64,000 nucleotides of DNA, from the NCBI GenBank assembly GCA_905221605.1, contig CAJNDS010002208.1, positions 285,688 through 349,687 on the forward strand. The letters run 5' to 3'. This document shows, in pieces, positions 11,401 to 21,069 of this stretch. Below the pieces are notes generated by a model. The model was not told the origin of the DNA. It made no database searches and saw nothing but the letters and a program-made list of their open reading frames with translations. This DNA comes from Symbiodinium natans (lineage: Eukaryota > Sar > Dinophyceae > Suessiales > Symbiodiniaceae). A program made the position numbers and the translations under genes. The stretch's first letter is position 1, and each line of letters starts with the position of its first letter.

Positions 11401-11648
11401 ACCATGTCATGGATCACCTGTGCGATGATGTGCAACGCACGCGGATAAATCCTCGCCTGGCCTGTTCCTGCTTCCAAGAAGAATCCTACCTAGGTCATCT
11501 CAAGCGCATTGCTGCCCATTGTTCTTCCATGCGCGTGATGGAACGAACTTTGCAAAGACTCCTGCTCCTTCTGGCAGTGAGATGGAAACACTCTCGAGAA
11601 GCCATGAACGAAGTGGAAGCGCAGTACACGTTTCATGACCTCATGTGA
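8430..11648 (+). mobile_element. CACTA/EnSpm-like DDE transposase-derived gene, split by introns
   Basis: Colinear plus-strand segments read as one protein: about 8490-8660 (ERDLHRWLQGLYG), 8725-8820 (LLPHEILHALAHAGPAQ), 8838-8985 (DEATLREFWEHCKSLG), 9027-9155 (FTFHCDGAEFYSN), 10099-10180 (KFPCVIVPHEFM), 10233-10390 (HVAKLMAWSMEF), 10440-11130 (CDSCMACK, RDPMHVIYLGVCRDLLASLL) and 11190-11648 (CFQEESYLGHLKR, stop TGA). The Asp in HCDGAEF, the C-x2-C followed by D-x2-H in RDPMH, and Glu in EESYLGHLK fit the DDE/D2H layout described for CACTA-type transposases (tnp2-like: SDGFNPF, D-MH, ER-LG-LK). Frame shifts between segments look like introns, though in-frame stops near 9027 and 10200 could mean decay. 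The start is not resolved. Terminal inverted repeats were not found. An 800 bp telomere-like block sits inside the gene. Confidence 0.55.
9160..9960. repeat. Three telomere-like modules inside the transposase-derived gene
   Basis: A module beginning GGGGGAGAGGGTTTGGTGC and running through CTCCGTTGAACGGAG to a C-run occurs three times, starting near 9189, 9509 and 9783. Between copies lie degenerate TTTAGGG runs (about 9381-9510 and 9670-9785). The 15-base string CTCCGTTGAACGGAG (9232-9246 in copy 1) is a perfect palindrome around one base. The block lies between coding segments ending near 9155 and resuming near 10099, so it sits in an intron or is a later insertion. Confidence 0.85.
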
Positions 11649-11649
11649 C

Positions 11650-13340
11650 TCATGTGACAGCTGCAGGCTTGCGGGGAAGCCAAAAGTATCTGCCGCTGCG
11701 CTCGTTCACCAGGGCAAACCCTAAAACCCTATAGGCCCTAAACCTTGGCTGAAACAATCTGGCTCAAGGCTCAAGCAGTTCTGGCCCAAACAATTCTGGC
11801 TCAAACCCCTCCCTTGTTCTCACATGTTCCTTACGTGAGTTTATAAGCGACAGTTGGCGCAAACGCTAGTAGCTCAGATTGCGCCACAAACACCACGCAG
11901 CTATTGTTAAAGCTGTTTATACTTATGCAAAACAGAGTATGAAGTAAAACAGTTTGTTGCTTTCTTTTGCCCGGAATACGCGAGCCCCGAAAACGCTACA
12001 ATGCCACTTGGATTGTATATACTCCCTGGAGTGCGGTTGACAAACACATGGTCTTTCCGCGAAGCTGCCGTTAACCCGAACACGCTACAAACGCCTGCAA
12101 TTGCTGTACGAACGCAGCTGCCGCTTTCTTAGCCCGAAAACGCTACAAACGCCAAGTGCACAGTCGCCTCTTGGATATGTGTATATATATACATGTACAT
12201 GTGTGTACATATATAAACACATACATGTGTGTGTATGAACTATAGTTTTGCGTTGCACACCTTTTTCCTTTTTATAATGCCGCCGTTCGCGTAACCCTAA
12301 AACGCTACAAACGCCAATTGCTTTATGAACGCAGCTGCCGTTTGCTTGAATCGCTACAAAAACCAATGCTTTACGAACGCAGCTGCCGTTTGCTTATAAC
12401 CCGCGAACGCTACAAACGCCAAATGCGCTACCAAACCCACAAGGTCGCCGCTTATATATGTTTCTATATATTGTATACGCTCTACACAGACATGTATGTA
12501 CATGTTTAATTCTTTTTCATAACGCTTCCTCATATACATGAAGCCACCGTGAACCCGCAAACGCTACAAACGCCAATTGCTCCGCAAACGCCAATTGCGC
12601 TATACGAACGCAGCTGCCGTTTGCGTGCGTTTTAACCCGAAAACGCTGCAAACGCCCATTGCTCCGCAAGCGCCACTACAAACGCAGCTGCCGCGTTTGC
12701 TTAACCCGAAAACGCTACAAACGCCAAGTGCTCTATCAGCGCACATGGTCGGTGTGTATCTATATTTAATTTGTATACAAATTCATACACATGCGTGTAT
12801 AATCGGTATACCGATACAAACTTTTTCCTTACACCTTGCGTGAAGCCGCCGTTCGCTTAACCCGCAAACGTTGCAAACGCCAATTGCTCCGCAAACGCAA
12901 ATAGCTTTTACCACAAACGCCAATTGCTCCGCAAACGCCAATTGCTTTATACGAAGCAGCTGCCGTTTGCTTAACCCGAAAACGCTCTATAAGCTTGTTC
13001 CATCGCGTTGCTTTACATCAAGGCCAAGCGCTTGTTACGCTACAAACAAACACCGGTGGCAGGAGACAACGCGGCTCGAGGCCACATTTTGCACTAAACT
13101 TTTCTCTACACACGAAGCTGCCGTTTGCTTAACCCGAAAACGCTACAGACGCCAACTGCGCTACACACGTAACGGACTATAATAAATATTAGATATATAT
13201 ATATATATATATACGCATCGAGTTCAATGTGTGTACATATACATCCGGCTCTGGAAACCGCCATTCAGATGCCTATCAAAACGCTTCAAACGCCATGCTG
13301 TATACAAACGCCGCATTGATACGCCGCCGTAGGCGTACGC
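11650..13340. repeat. Higher-order satellite built on ACGCTACAAACGCC elements
   Basis: The element AACGCTACAAACGCCAATTGC and its partner GAACGCAGCTGCCGTTTGC recur more than a dozen times from about 11860. They are arranged in larger blocks of roughly 230-290 bp, each with an AT-rich TATATGTGTACAT-type tract (about 12170-12240, 12455-12540, 12745-12840, 13180-13250). Block ends share a GAAGCCGCCGTTCGCTTAACCCG string. No gene is supported. Confidence 0.85.
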
Positions 13341-13645
13341 CAGCTGCTAGATACATACGCCAGCTGCGCGAGCGTCAGCTGGCGTCTGTTGCCGCAGCTG
13401 TCCTTTGTAAAGCTGCGGGCCCCAACGGTAGAAAGATGTGAGGCGGCGAAACATAGGTGTCGCGTCCGGCCAGCTGGAGGCGACCTGGAACAGCGCCCGG
13501 TTGTCCTCTCGTCCTTGCATTCGCAACTGCGTGTTCAAGCGGCTTTGTGTGCTTGGCTTGGAGGACCCTGCTTGCCTCTTACCTGGGAGGGCTACGGTAG
13601 CTGAAGCAGTCTAGTCCTACTGCCAAAACACTACCATCAGAATCA
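13341..13645. other. 3' flank of the hAT-like gene, no gene seen
   Basis: Transition from the ACGCC satellite to unique sequence. Short open frames on both strands have no recognisable motif. Confidence 0.4.
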
Positions 13646-15515
13646 CTAGTAGCCCAAGTCTCTGCGAGGCATTAGCTGCACTAAGGCAGACACGAAGAAA
13701 CGACCGGTCTTGCGGGTATCTTCGCAGTCACGTTCCCGAAGTCCCTCCCGAAGAAGTCTGTGCACTTGAGACACTACCTTCGCTTCGTACAGCTGCCATG
13801 ATGAGCCCTGCGATGCTTCATAAGCTGCACGAACATCGAAACAGCTGAAGGCCATCTCCAGTGAATCCGCCGGGAACTCTGCCTCCAGTCTTTCCAATAT
13901 GACCTCGACCACCTGCCCCACACCTTGTAGACCGCGCATGTACTTGTCCCGCCCTGTCCTGGAAGTCCACAGGTAGTGGACTTTGTCCATGTAATAAATT
14001 GGCCCACATTGCAGCGCCGCTTTGACCACTCGGCAAGTGCACGTGTCCTCAAGACCTGGCCCTTCTTGGAGGATACGCCCTTCCAAGAAAAGGCTGTGCA
14101 CCCTGCAGCAGGGAAGCGCAGACGGTCATCCCAGAAACCCTCAATGCTACACCCCCAGCTTACAAGGTCTTGCCCTGTGCCTTTTTCTCTAAACCCCCAC
14201 CTCTTTCGGACATTTGCCAAGCATCTGCGAGAAATCGCAGGGTCGTGCCAGTCAGAATCGAAAATCCGAAGAAGACGCTGGGTCTCGTGGGTCAAGTCCG
14301 CAAAAAGGCCCAAAGACACGACGAAGTCCGTGTTCATCGACTCCAGCGTCCTGGCCGCGAGACCGCGCAGCTTGGGCGAGATGCGCTTGTCACTGGCCTG
14401 CCCTGCCAGAAGAAGCGCCACCGGGAGCAGCATTTGGCAGAAGAGACGCAAAGTCTCGGACTCGTCGAACCGAACTGCGCTCCAAGCGATCTGCGTGAAG
14501 AGCTTCTGGTTGCCAGAGACCACGTTGGAAATGGCACGAAGTTTCAGCTTCCACTCGTTTGAGAACTTGAGCTGCGGTACGAGCCCACCATCTTTCTCAA
14601 AAAGAACATGCCTGACCTCGGCCAGCATCGGCTCTGACTGGCAGGCCTTCTGCATCGCAAGCCTCCGATGGGACTTCGTTCTCTGACATTACTACCTGAA
14701 AACCAAAGCGCTGAGCCTACCAAATTATATTACTCAAGATCAGACAGCACCGAGTTTCAGCAAAATACTTGCCTGACCGCGTGTGCTGCGTCGCGCCAGC
14801 GAAGCACAAGACGAGGGCAGCTCCGTTGCATATACGCAACTGTCTTCAGCATGGAAGGAGCCCCATCCACGGCCACACTGGTGACCTTGTCCAGCGCATT
14901 CCGCGCGGCCTGCTCATCGACCTGCCCATGTGCATCTTTGTGCAGGTTTCGCACCGCGGCCACAACTTCATCCTTAACAGTCTCAGGTTGACCAATCGAC
15001 AGGCTGGACCTAAAGGGAAAAAGCTTAAGTCACACCACGACCACCAGCGCAAGGCAAGCATCACATATGCGCAGGCTGTAATCTTCATCCAGATCTTCCA
15101 GAGAAGGAACAGCAGTGCACCATGCCCCGACAATGCCCTTACTCCTGTCCCCGACCACGCTACCTCGTGTCCGAGCGATGGTTCATTCATGGGGCTGTCT
15201 GACTGATTAACCCAACCTGTGCTAGGTATGACATCACGTGTGCAGTGTCCAATTGTCGCCAAAAGGCAGCGGTAGTTGCAGACCGTGTGCGGCTTTCGCT
15301 CATCAAAAGTCAAGGTCACGAAGTCCGAGTCTGCGATGGCCGCCACAGTCCTGGAGCGAACGACCTCTGCCATGACGGCAACCATTGCTGCGGCAGCCTT
15401 GCGAGTGATGTCCTGAAGGGCATGGGCGCCGGAAAACCGCCGTGATACCACCAGGACGAGGGGTGAGGGCTTAGGGCTCTTAGGTCCCATAGGTCTACGC
15501 AGCAAGGGCGAGTTG

Positions 15516-15594
<79 letters not shown>

Positions 15595-15656
15595 CACTAC
15601 CGCTACCGCTACCGCTACCGCTACCGCTACCACTACCACTACCACTACCACTACTA

Positions 15657-15752
<96 letters not shown>

Positions 15753-15765
15753 ACTACTACTACTT

Positions 15766-15863
<98 letters not shown>

Positions 15864-15870
15864 GTACTAC

Positions 15871-15948
<78 letters not shown>

Positions 15949-15951
15949 AAA

Positions 15952-15993
<42 letters not shown>

Positions 15994-17034
15994 GAGGAGG
16001 AGGAGTCCTAGTAGTCTAACAGGAAAACAAGGTCTAAGAAGTCCCTACCGCATTTGGTCCCCAGGCCTCAGACCTGCGGCTGATGAAGTTTTCCGTGAGG
16101 CTCAAGGCCTCCATGGACCGGAAAGATGTTGGGTTGCGAACCCAGCTGGAAACGCGCAGGATGTCTGGCAACTGGGGCACCGCCCCTGCGAACAGCGCTG
16201 CATCATTGCGCGACCATTCCAGTGCCAATGTGCCCGGCGCGACCGTGGGCCTGTAAAAGGCCTTGGTGGCCAATTTGTGGATCTCGGACCGTCCGTGTTG
16301 CTTCACGTTGCAGAGCTGCATCGCTGAGATGCTGTTGATCGTAAAGTTGGCCTTGGCACGACGCAGGCAAATTAGACCGAATCAGCGTAACAAAACTGAA
16401 CAGAACCTGCATTCAAATATAGAAAGCGACAAATGGCATTGAAACCGGACCAGGCTTCCCATTTGGTTTTCTGCCGAGCATACTTCACTCCAGAAAACTT
16501 TGGCTGATTGGCCAGCCATGCGCAGCACACGCATCCGACTCCCCATGGGTCCGTCTTTTTTTCAGCCAACCAGCTGACCCGTGTCCCGTCCGGCGAGACC
16601 TCTGAGGCCGAATTCCGCCACGAGACCGCGAACTTGGAAAAGATTTTGCGCGCCCCTTGCTCCCCCTGATGTTTCTTCCTGGGCTGCGGACGCAGGAGCT
16701 GCAGCCTGGAAGCCTTCTTCTGTTTGGAGGCCTTCGGAGTGCTGCTCGGAGTCCGCTTTGCTGGCTGTTTGCGTGCCTTGACGGATCGACCTCGCGAGTC
16801 CTTGCCGCGTTTCGGCTGAGGAGTCCTGCAGGAGCTGCTTGGAAGCTGCCTTGCGGCCTTGGCCGGCCTCTTGGGAAATGCCGACACTTTCAGCATGGCT
16901 GGCGAAAGGAAGGTGCTGCAGTCAGGTTCATAATTATTGGACTGCGATCTAAATCCGTTGTCCACACTCTGTGAAGGCGCTCTGGACTGTCCATCTACAT
17001 GTCCACAAACAGTGTGACTAAACGACCTCGTCAC
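13646..17034 (-). mobile_element. hAT-like transposase-derived gene with N-terminal zinc finger
   Basis: Minus-strand segments in order: an N-terminal basic segment (possible ATG at 16896, MLKVSAFPKRP), then WGVGCVCCAWLANQPKF (about 16550-16500) and LCNVKQHGRSEIHKLATKAF (about 16320-16260), a C-x2-C plus H-x5-H arrangement like BED/TTF-type fingers. After an intron holding the CTA/TAG microsatellite come DSDFVTLTFDERKPH (about 15330-15290), VTSVAVDGAPSM with a downstream DAAH (about 14890-14780), LFADLTHETQRLLRIFDSDW (about 14310-14250) and a C-terminal exon ending RRDLGY at 13646. The first Asp, the DGA motif and a later AAH fit the RNase-H-like core of hAT transposases. No target-site duplication was found. 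The 5' zinc-finger part is duplicated at 19548-20148. It may be a live element, a domesticated gene or a fossil. Confidence 0.5.
15513..16016. repeat. Mirrored CTA/TAG trinucleotide microsatellite
   Basis: About 350 bp of (CTA)n with CCA, CCG and CGA variants (15513-15865) turn at ACTACTAGTAGT into about 145 bp of (TAG)n (15870-16016). The two halves are reverse complements and could fold into a long hairpin. The poly-Leu, poly-Thr and poly-Val frames across it are artefacts. It lies between the zinc-finger and catalytic segments of the hAT-like gene. Confidence 0.97.
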
Positions 17035-17987
17035 GTGAGGCCTGCGCCGGCCCGAGCCCGGACTGCATCAATTTCGGACAAGGACAGGGTACACTCGAGT
17101 CTGCATGCCAACCTTATCATGTATCAGCCAAGCAACTGAGTCAGGCTATCACAGCATTTCTGCAACTCATTCAAGCCCTGCTGCTGCTAGGTCAAGGTCC
17201 AAGTGCCAAATTGTTAAGCCTCACCGAAAGTCGAACAGGTCAACCGAAAGCACCCTTTCGGCGAAGCCTCGCAGAGGCCACCGACGCCAGACCGGGCCCC
17301 AACGCGGCCTGCGCACGTTGCAGCTTGATGCTGCGGCTAACATGATATCTTCGGGGATGCTGCTGCTGACTTTGGGCCTAATGCCTTGGCGGATGTTGCA
17401 GGCCTTATGGAAGTCGGCCGCTCATGTCATCGTTGTTTGAACGTGTTGAAATTGCTGTTTGCGCAGGGCCCCATGTTTTTTCTGGTGCTCTTAAGTTGAA
17501 CTTCCGCTTACGCATCTGGGCTGGCAGGGCTTACTCAGACTTCAGTATACCTCTCATGCCACCTCATGCTCCTTGGTACTGTCCCAAAACAAACCATGCC
17601 AAGACATATCTGTGCGGTCACAAAGCACTCAAACCTTCTGCCGCGCAAAACCCCCCCAACTGTTACCGCAAACGCCGCAGCAGAAAGCCACAGGGGCACT
17701 GACTCTTTTTCTGTTCCAGCATTGTCCCCGAATAGTCCAGGCCCGGCACCACATCATTTGGGTAGTTTCGGGAAAAAACTGCACGCCTGGCCGCCGTGCA
17801 ACCCATTTGCAACAGCCCTGGCAGCGTCACAGTCGGTCGTCTCGAGTGCCCTTCAGTTTCTCTAAGTTACGTCTACTTTGCCCTCAATTTAAAGTCCATT
17901 CTGATCTGCTGGAACCTAACTTTGCCTAAGCAGGACATGCCGACAGAAGCTGTTGCAAAAGACCCGCTTCGACATCCGCTGGCGACC

Positions 17988-19541
17988 TCAGTCCTCTGTA
18001 CACGAATCCTCAGGATCCTCACGATCATCATGGCTGTCTTCAAGCTGCGCATCGATCACATCCAAGTCCGACCCAGAAGCGAAGGCCTCGGGAAAAAGAT
18101 CCCGCACGGCTGCCTCCCAGCTTTCCATGTAGAGCATGTGGCTGCTGTCGCACAGCAACCTGGGTGCAGGGTTGAGGGAGTTAGGGGGCAACCGTGTCGA
18201 GCAGAGGTGACATGATTCTTTTCCTCTGTCCGGCAAGTTGCCGCAGGGATGCGTGCAGCGTCACGTTGCCAAGCCCAGTTAAGGTGCTCTTGGCGCCGAC
18301 AAAAAAGCCCACGTAGCCCAGTCCTGCCCGATGAGGTAGCGCTACCCCAGGACCTGACACGTCAGCAGGTGGCCAAGTTAAGCGTGAAACATTTCCAAAA
18401 CACTTCAATACTTAAAAGCATGTGCTGAAGAAGATTCACGCCAGGCACTGAAGTCAAGCACCGTCCTGGCCCGGCATGCCTCCGAGATGGTTCTCCATCC
18501 TTAACCATTCCTGCCACCGCCACGGGGGCCACGGCGAGCATACTCCGCCTAGGCCGTGGAGACTCCGCATAAAATGCCAGGAACTGACCCGCGTGACTGG
18601 TCCGCGTCCTTGACTGCGCCGGACACGGAACTGCTTCTTATCAGCTCCACGCAGCCTCGCATGCCCTGCAGCCGAAGAACAAGGGCCACTAGTTTCTCAC
18701 TGCAGCCGAAACTCAGGGTCTGCAACACGTCCTCCACCATGCGCCGCAACTTGGGGCAGCACGTCGCAACCAGAATCATATCCTCAGTTGGTATACAGTC
18801 GACGAACCGAAAGTGAAATAATGCGACACGCTGCACGTACGGCATGTCTTTCTTTGCTTTGCTTTCCAGGGTCTTCTCAGGGACATCGACCGTCGATAGT
18901 CTCCTAGTAGCTACGGGCAAATATAATAGGAAAGAGAAATGACCCCTTGGCCTTCATAGTGGTAATTTCAATGGGTCTGAGTCTTGCCCGTGTAACAGAG
19001 TACTGTTCAGCCTTGAGCCCCAGATGCCCCCTGGCCCCCTTTGACCGTCCCTTGCGTTGTGGACATTTGCAAGACGCCGCGCCCAACGGATCCTACTTCA
19101 ACTCTTTCTCTAGGCTCCAGGCCTACAAGCCCGAAAAGCCCCCCTCACCGAAGAAGAGTTTCGATCACGTTGCCCAAAAACAAACCCGGCTTCGATCGAT
19201 GTCCCCGAAAAGGCCCCGGAAAAGTGCAGGCTGGCGTCTCCGTCCGCGGAAGCCTCTTCTTTCATGAGCTGCAGCAAGGCCTTGTACTCGGCCATGTAAC
19301 TCTTAGTCCACGTCCCGCCGGCAACCCATGGTTGCGGTGAGTTGTCAAAGAGAAGTGCTGTTGACAAGACAAAGACACGGTGGGCCTTGTTCAACTCACC
19401 AGGTGACCGCCAGGAGGCCTCAACCTTCTCAAGGCAATCGCTGATGGAAGCTGTGCTTCCATAGCACTCGAATCGAATGCGCTGATCACGGCACTCTTTG
19501 GCCCTGGCAAGGATGCCAACTTTCTGCTGGGCAGCCGCGCC
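17988..19541 (-). pseudogene. Truncated second copy of the 3' half of the large unknown gene
   Basis: This is copy 1 of the tandem duplication. It repeats the 3' exons of the gene at 21070-24940: the segment with GTWTKSYMAEYKALL (about 19330-19270), the exon with DVPEKTLESKAKKD to VQTLSF-type sequence (18920-18549) and the C-terminal exon ending EDPEDSCTED (18236-17988). All exons 5' of the junction are missing. The roughly 310 bp exon region seen at 21640-21950 is deleted, so DFS-containing sequence at about 18450 lacks its upstream part. It has no start of its own other than the chimeric frame that crosses 19541. Confidence 0.75.
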
Positions 19542-19724
19542 CGCCGCGACCGTGGGCCTGTACAAGGCCTTGGTGGCCAACTTGTGGATCTCGGACCGGC
19601 CATGTTGCTTGACGTTGCAGAGCTGCATCGCTGAAATGCTGTTGATCGTAAAGTTGGCCTTGGCACGACGCAGGCAAATTAGACCCGCTGGAGTCAGCGT
19701 AAGAAATCTGAACAGAACCTGCAT
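19110..19724 (-). CDS. Chimeric open frame across the duplication junction
   Basis: A 204-codon minus-strand frame begins in a copy of the zinc-finger exon (CNVKQHGRSEIHKLATKAL) and runs without a stop across the junction near 19541 into the copied body of the large unknown gene (QQKVGILARAKECRDQRI, then GTWTKSYMAEYK). In frame it joins the second half of the zinc finger to the C-terminal half of another protein. The native exons on each side are both intron-bounded, so the true product would depend on splicing. Whether it is expressed is unknown. Confidence 0.4.
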   Translation of the reverse strand: MQVLFRFLTLTPAGLICLRRAKANFTINSISAMQLCNVKQHGRSEIHKLATKALYRPTVAAGAAAQQKVGILARAKECRDQRIRFECYGSTASISDCLEKVEASWRSPGELNKAHRVFVLSTALLFDNSPQPWVAGGTWTKSYMAEYKALLQLMKEEASADGDASLHFSGAFSGTSIEAGFVFGQRDRNSSSVRGAFRACRPGA

Positions 19725-20148
19725 TCAAATATAGAAAGCGACAAATGGCATTGAAACCGGACCAGGCTTCCCATTGAGCATACTTCACTCCACAGAACTT
19801 TGGCTGATTGGCCAGCCATGCGCAGAACACACATCCGACTCCCCACGGGTCAGTGCTGCTCGGAGTCCGCTTTGCTGGCTGTTTGCGTGCCTTGACGGAT
19901 CGACCTCGCGAGTCCTTGCCGCGTTTCGGCTGAGGAGTCCTGCAGGAGCTGCTTGGAAGCTGCCTTGCGTCCTTGGCCGGCCTCTTGGGAAATGCTGAGA
20001 CTTTCAGCATGGCTGGCGAAAGGAAGGTGCTGCAGTCAGGTTCATAATTATTGGACTGCGATCTAAATCCGTTGTCCACACTCTGTGAAGGCGCTCTGGA
20101 CTGTCCATCTACATGTCCACAAGCAGTGTGACTAAACGACCTTGTCAC
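19548..20148 (-). pseudogene. Copied 5' zinc-finger part of the hAT-like gene, cut off from its core
   Basis: It repeats 17034-16238: the basic N-terminal segment (MLKVSAFPKRPAK), WGVGCVFCAWLANQPKF and CNVKQHGRSEIHKL. About 180 bp between the basic tail and the CxxC motif is deleted, so TPSS joins directly to DPWGVGC. The catalytic exons are absent because the duplication junction follows at about 19541. Confidence 0.75.
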
Positions 20149-21069
20149 GTGAGGCCTGCGCCGGCCCGAGCCCCGACTGCATCAATTTCGGACAAGGACA
20201 GGGTACACTCGAGTCTGCATGTCAACCTTATCATGTATCAGCCAAGCAACTGAGTCAGGCTATCACAGCATTTCTGCAACTCATTCAAGCCCTGCTGCTA
20301 GTTCAAGGGTCTAAGTGCCAAATTGTGAAGCCTCACCGAAAGTCGAACAGGTCAACCGAAAGCACCCTTTCGGTGAAGCCTCGCAGAGGCCACTGACGCC
20401 AGACCGGGCCCCTTCGCGGCCTGGGCACGTTGCAGCTTGATGCTGCGGCTAACATGGGACATATCTTCGGGGATGCTGCTGCTGACTTTGGGCCTGGGGG
20501 CTTGGCTTATGTTGCAGGCCTTATGGAAGTCGGCCGCTCATCGTTGTTTGAACGTGTTGACATTGCTGTTTGCGCAGGGCCCCATGTTTTTTTCTGGTGC
20601 TCTGAAGTTGAACTTCCGCTTGCGCATCTGGGCCTGCAGAGCTCTCCTTGGTACATATGTCCCACAACAAACCATGCCAAGACATAGCTGTGCGGACACA
20701 AAGCACCCAAACCTACTGCCGCACAAGTCTTTGACGCTGAAACCCCCGCAACTGTTACCGCAAACGCCGCAGCAGGGGCACTGACTCTTTTTCTGTTCCA
20801 GCATTGTCCCCGAATAGTCCAGGCCCGGCACCACATCATTTGGGTAGTTTCGGGAAAAAACTGCACGCCTGGCCGCCGTGCAACCCATTTGCAACAGCCC
20901 TGGCAGCGTCACAGTCGGTCGTCTCGAGTGCCCTTCAGTTTCTCTAAGTTACGTCTACTTTGCCCTCAATTTAAAGTCCATTCTGATCTGCTGGAACCTA
21001 ACTTTGCCTAAGCAGGACATGCCGACAGAAGCCGTTGCAAAAGACCCGCTTCGACATCCGCTGGCGACC

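Noticed and set aside
11745-11815. Possible relic of the dinoflagellate spliced leader (CTGGCTCAAG strings)
   Set aside because: Only the last ten or so bases resemble the leader end, and the string recurs in a local GGCTCAA repeat, so chance is likely.
15316-16019. Poly-Leu/Thr/Val frames
   Set aside because: Pure translations of the CTA/TAG microsatellite.
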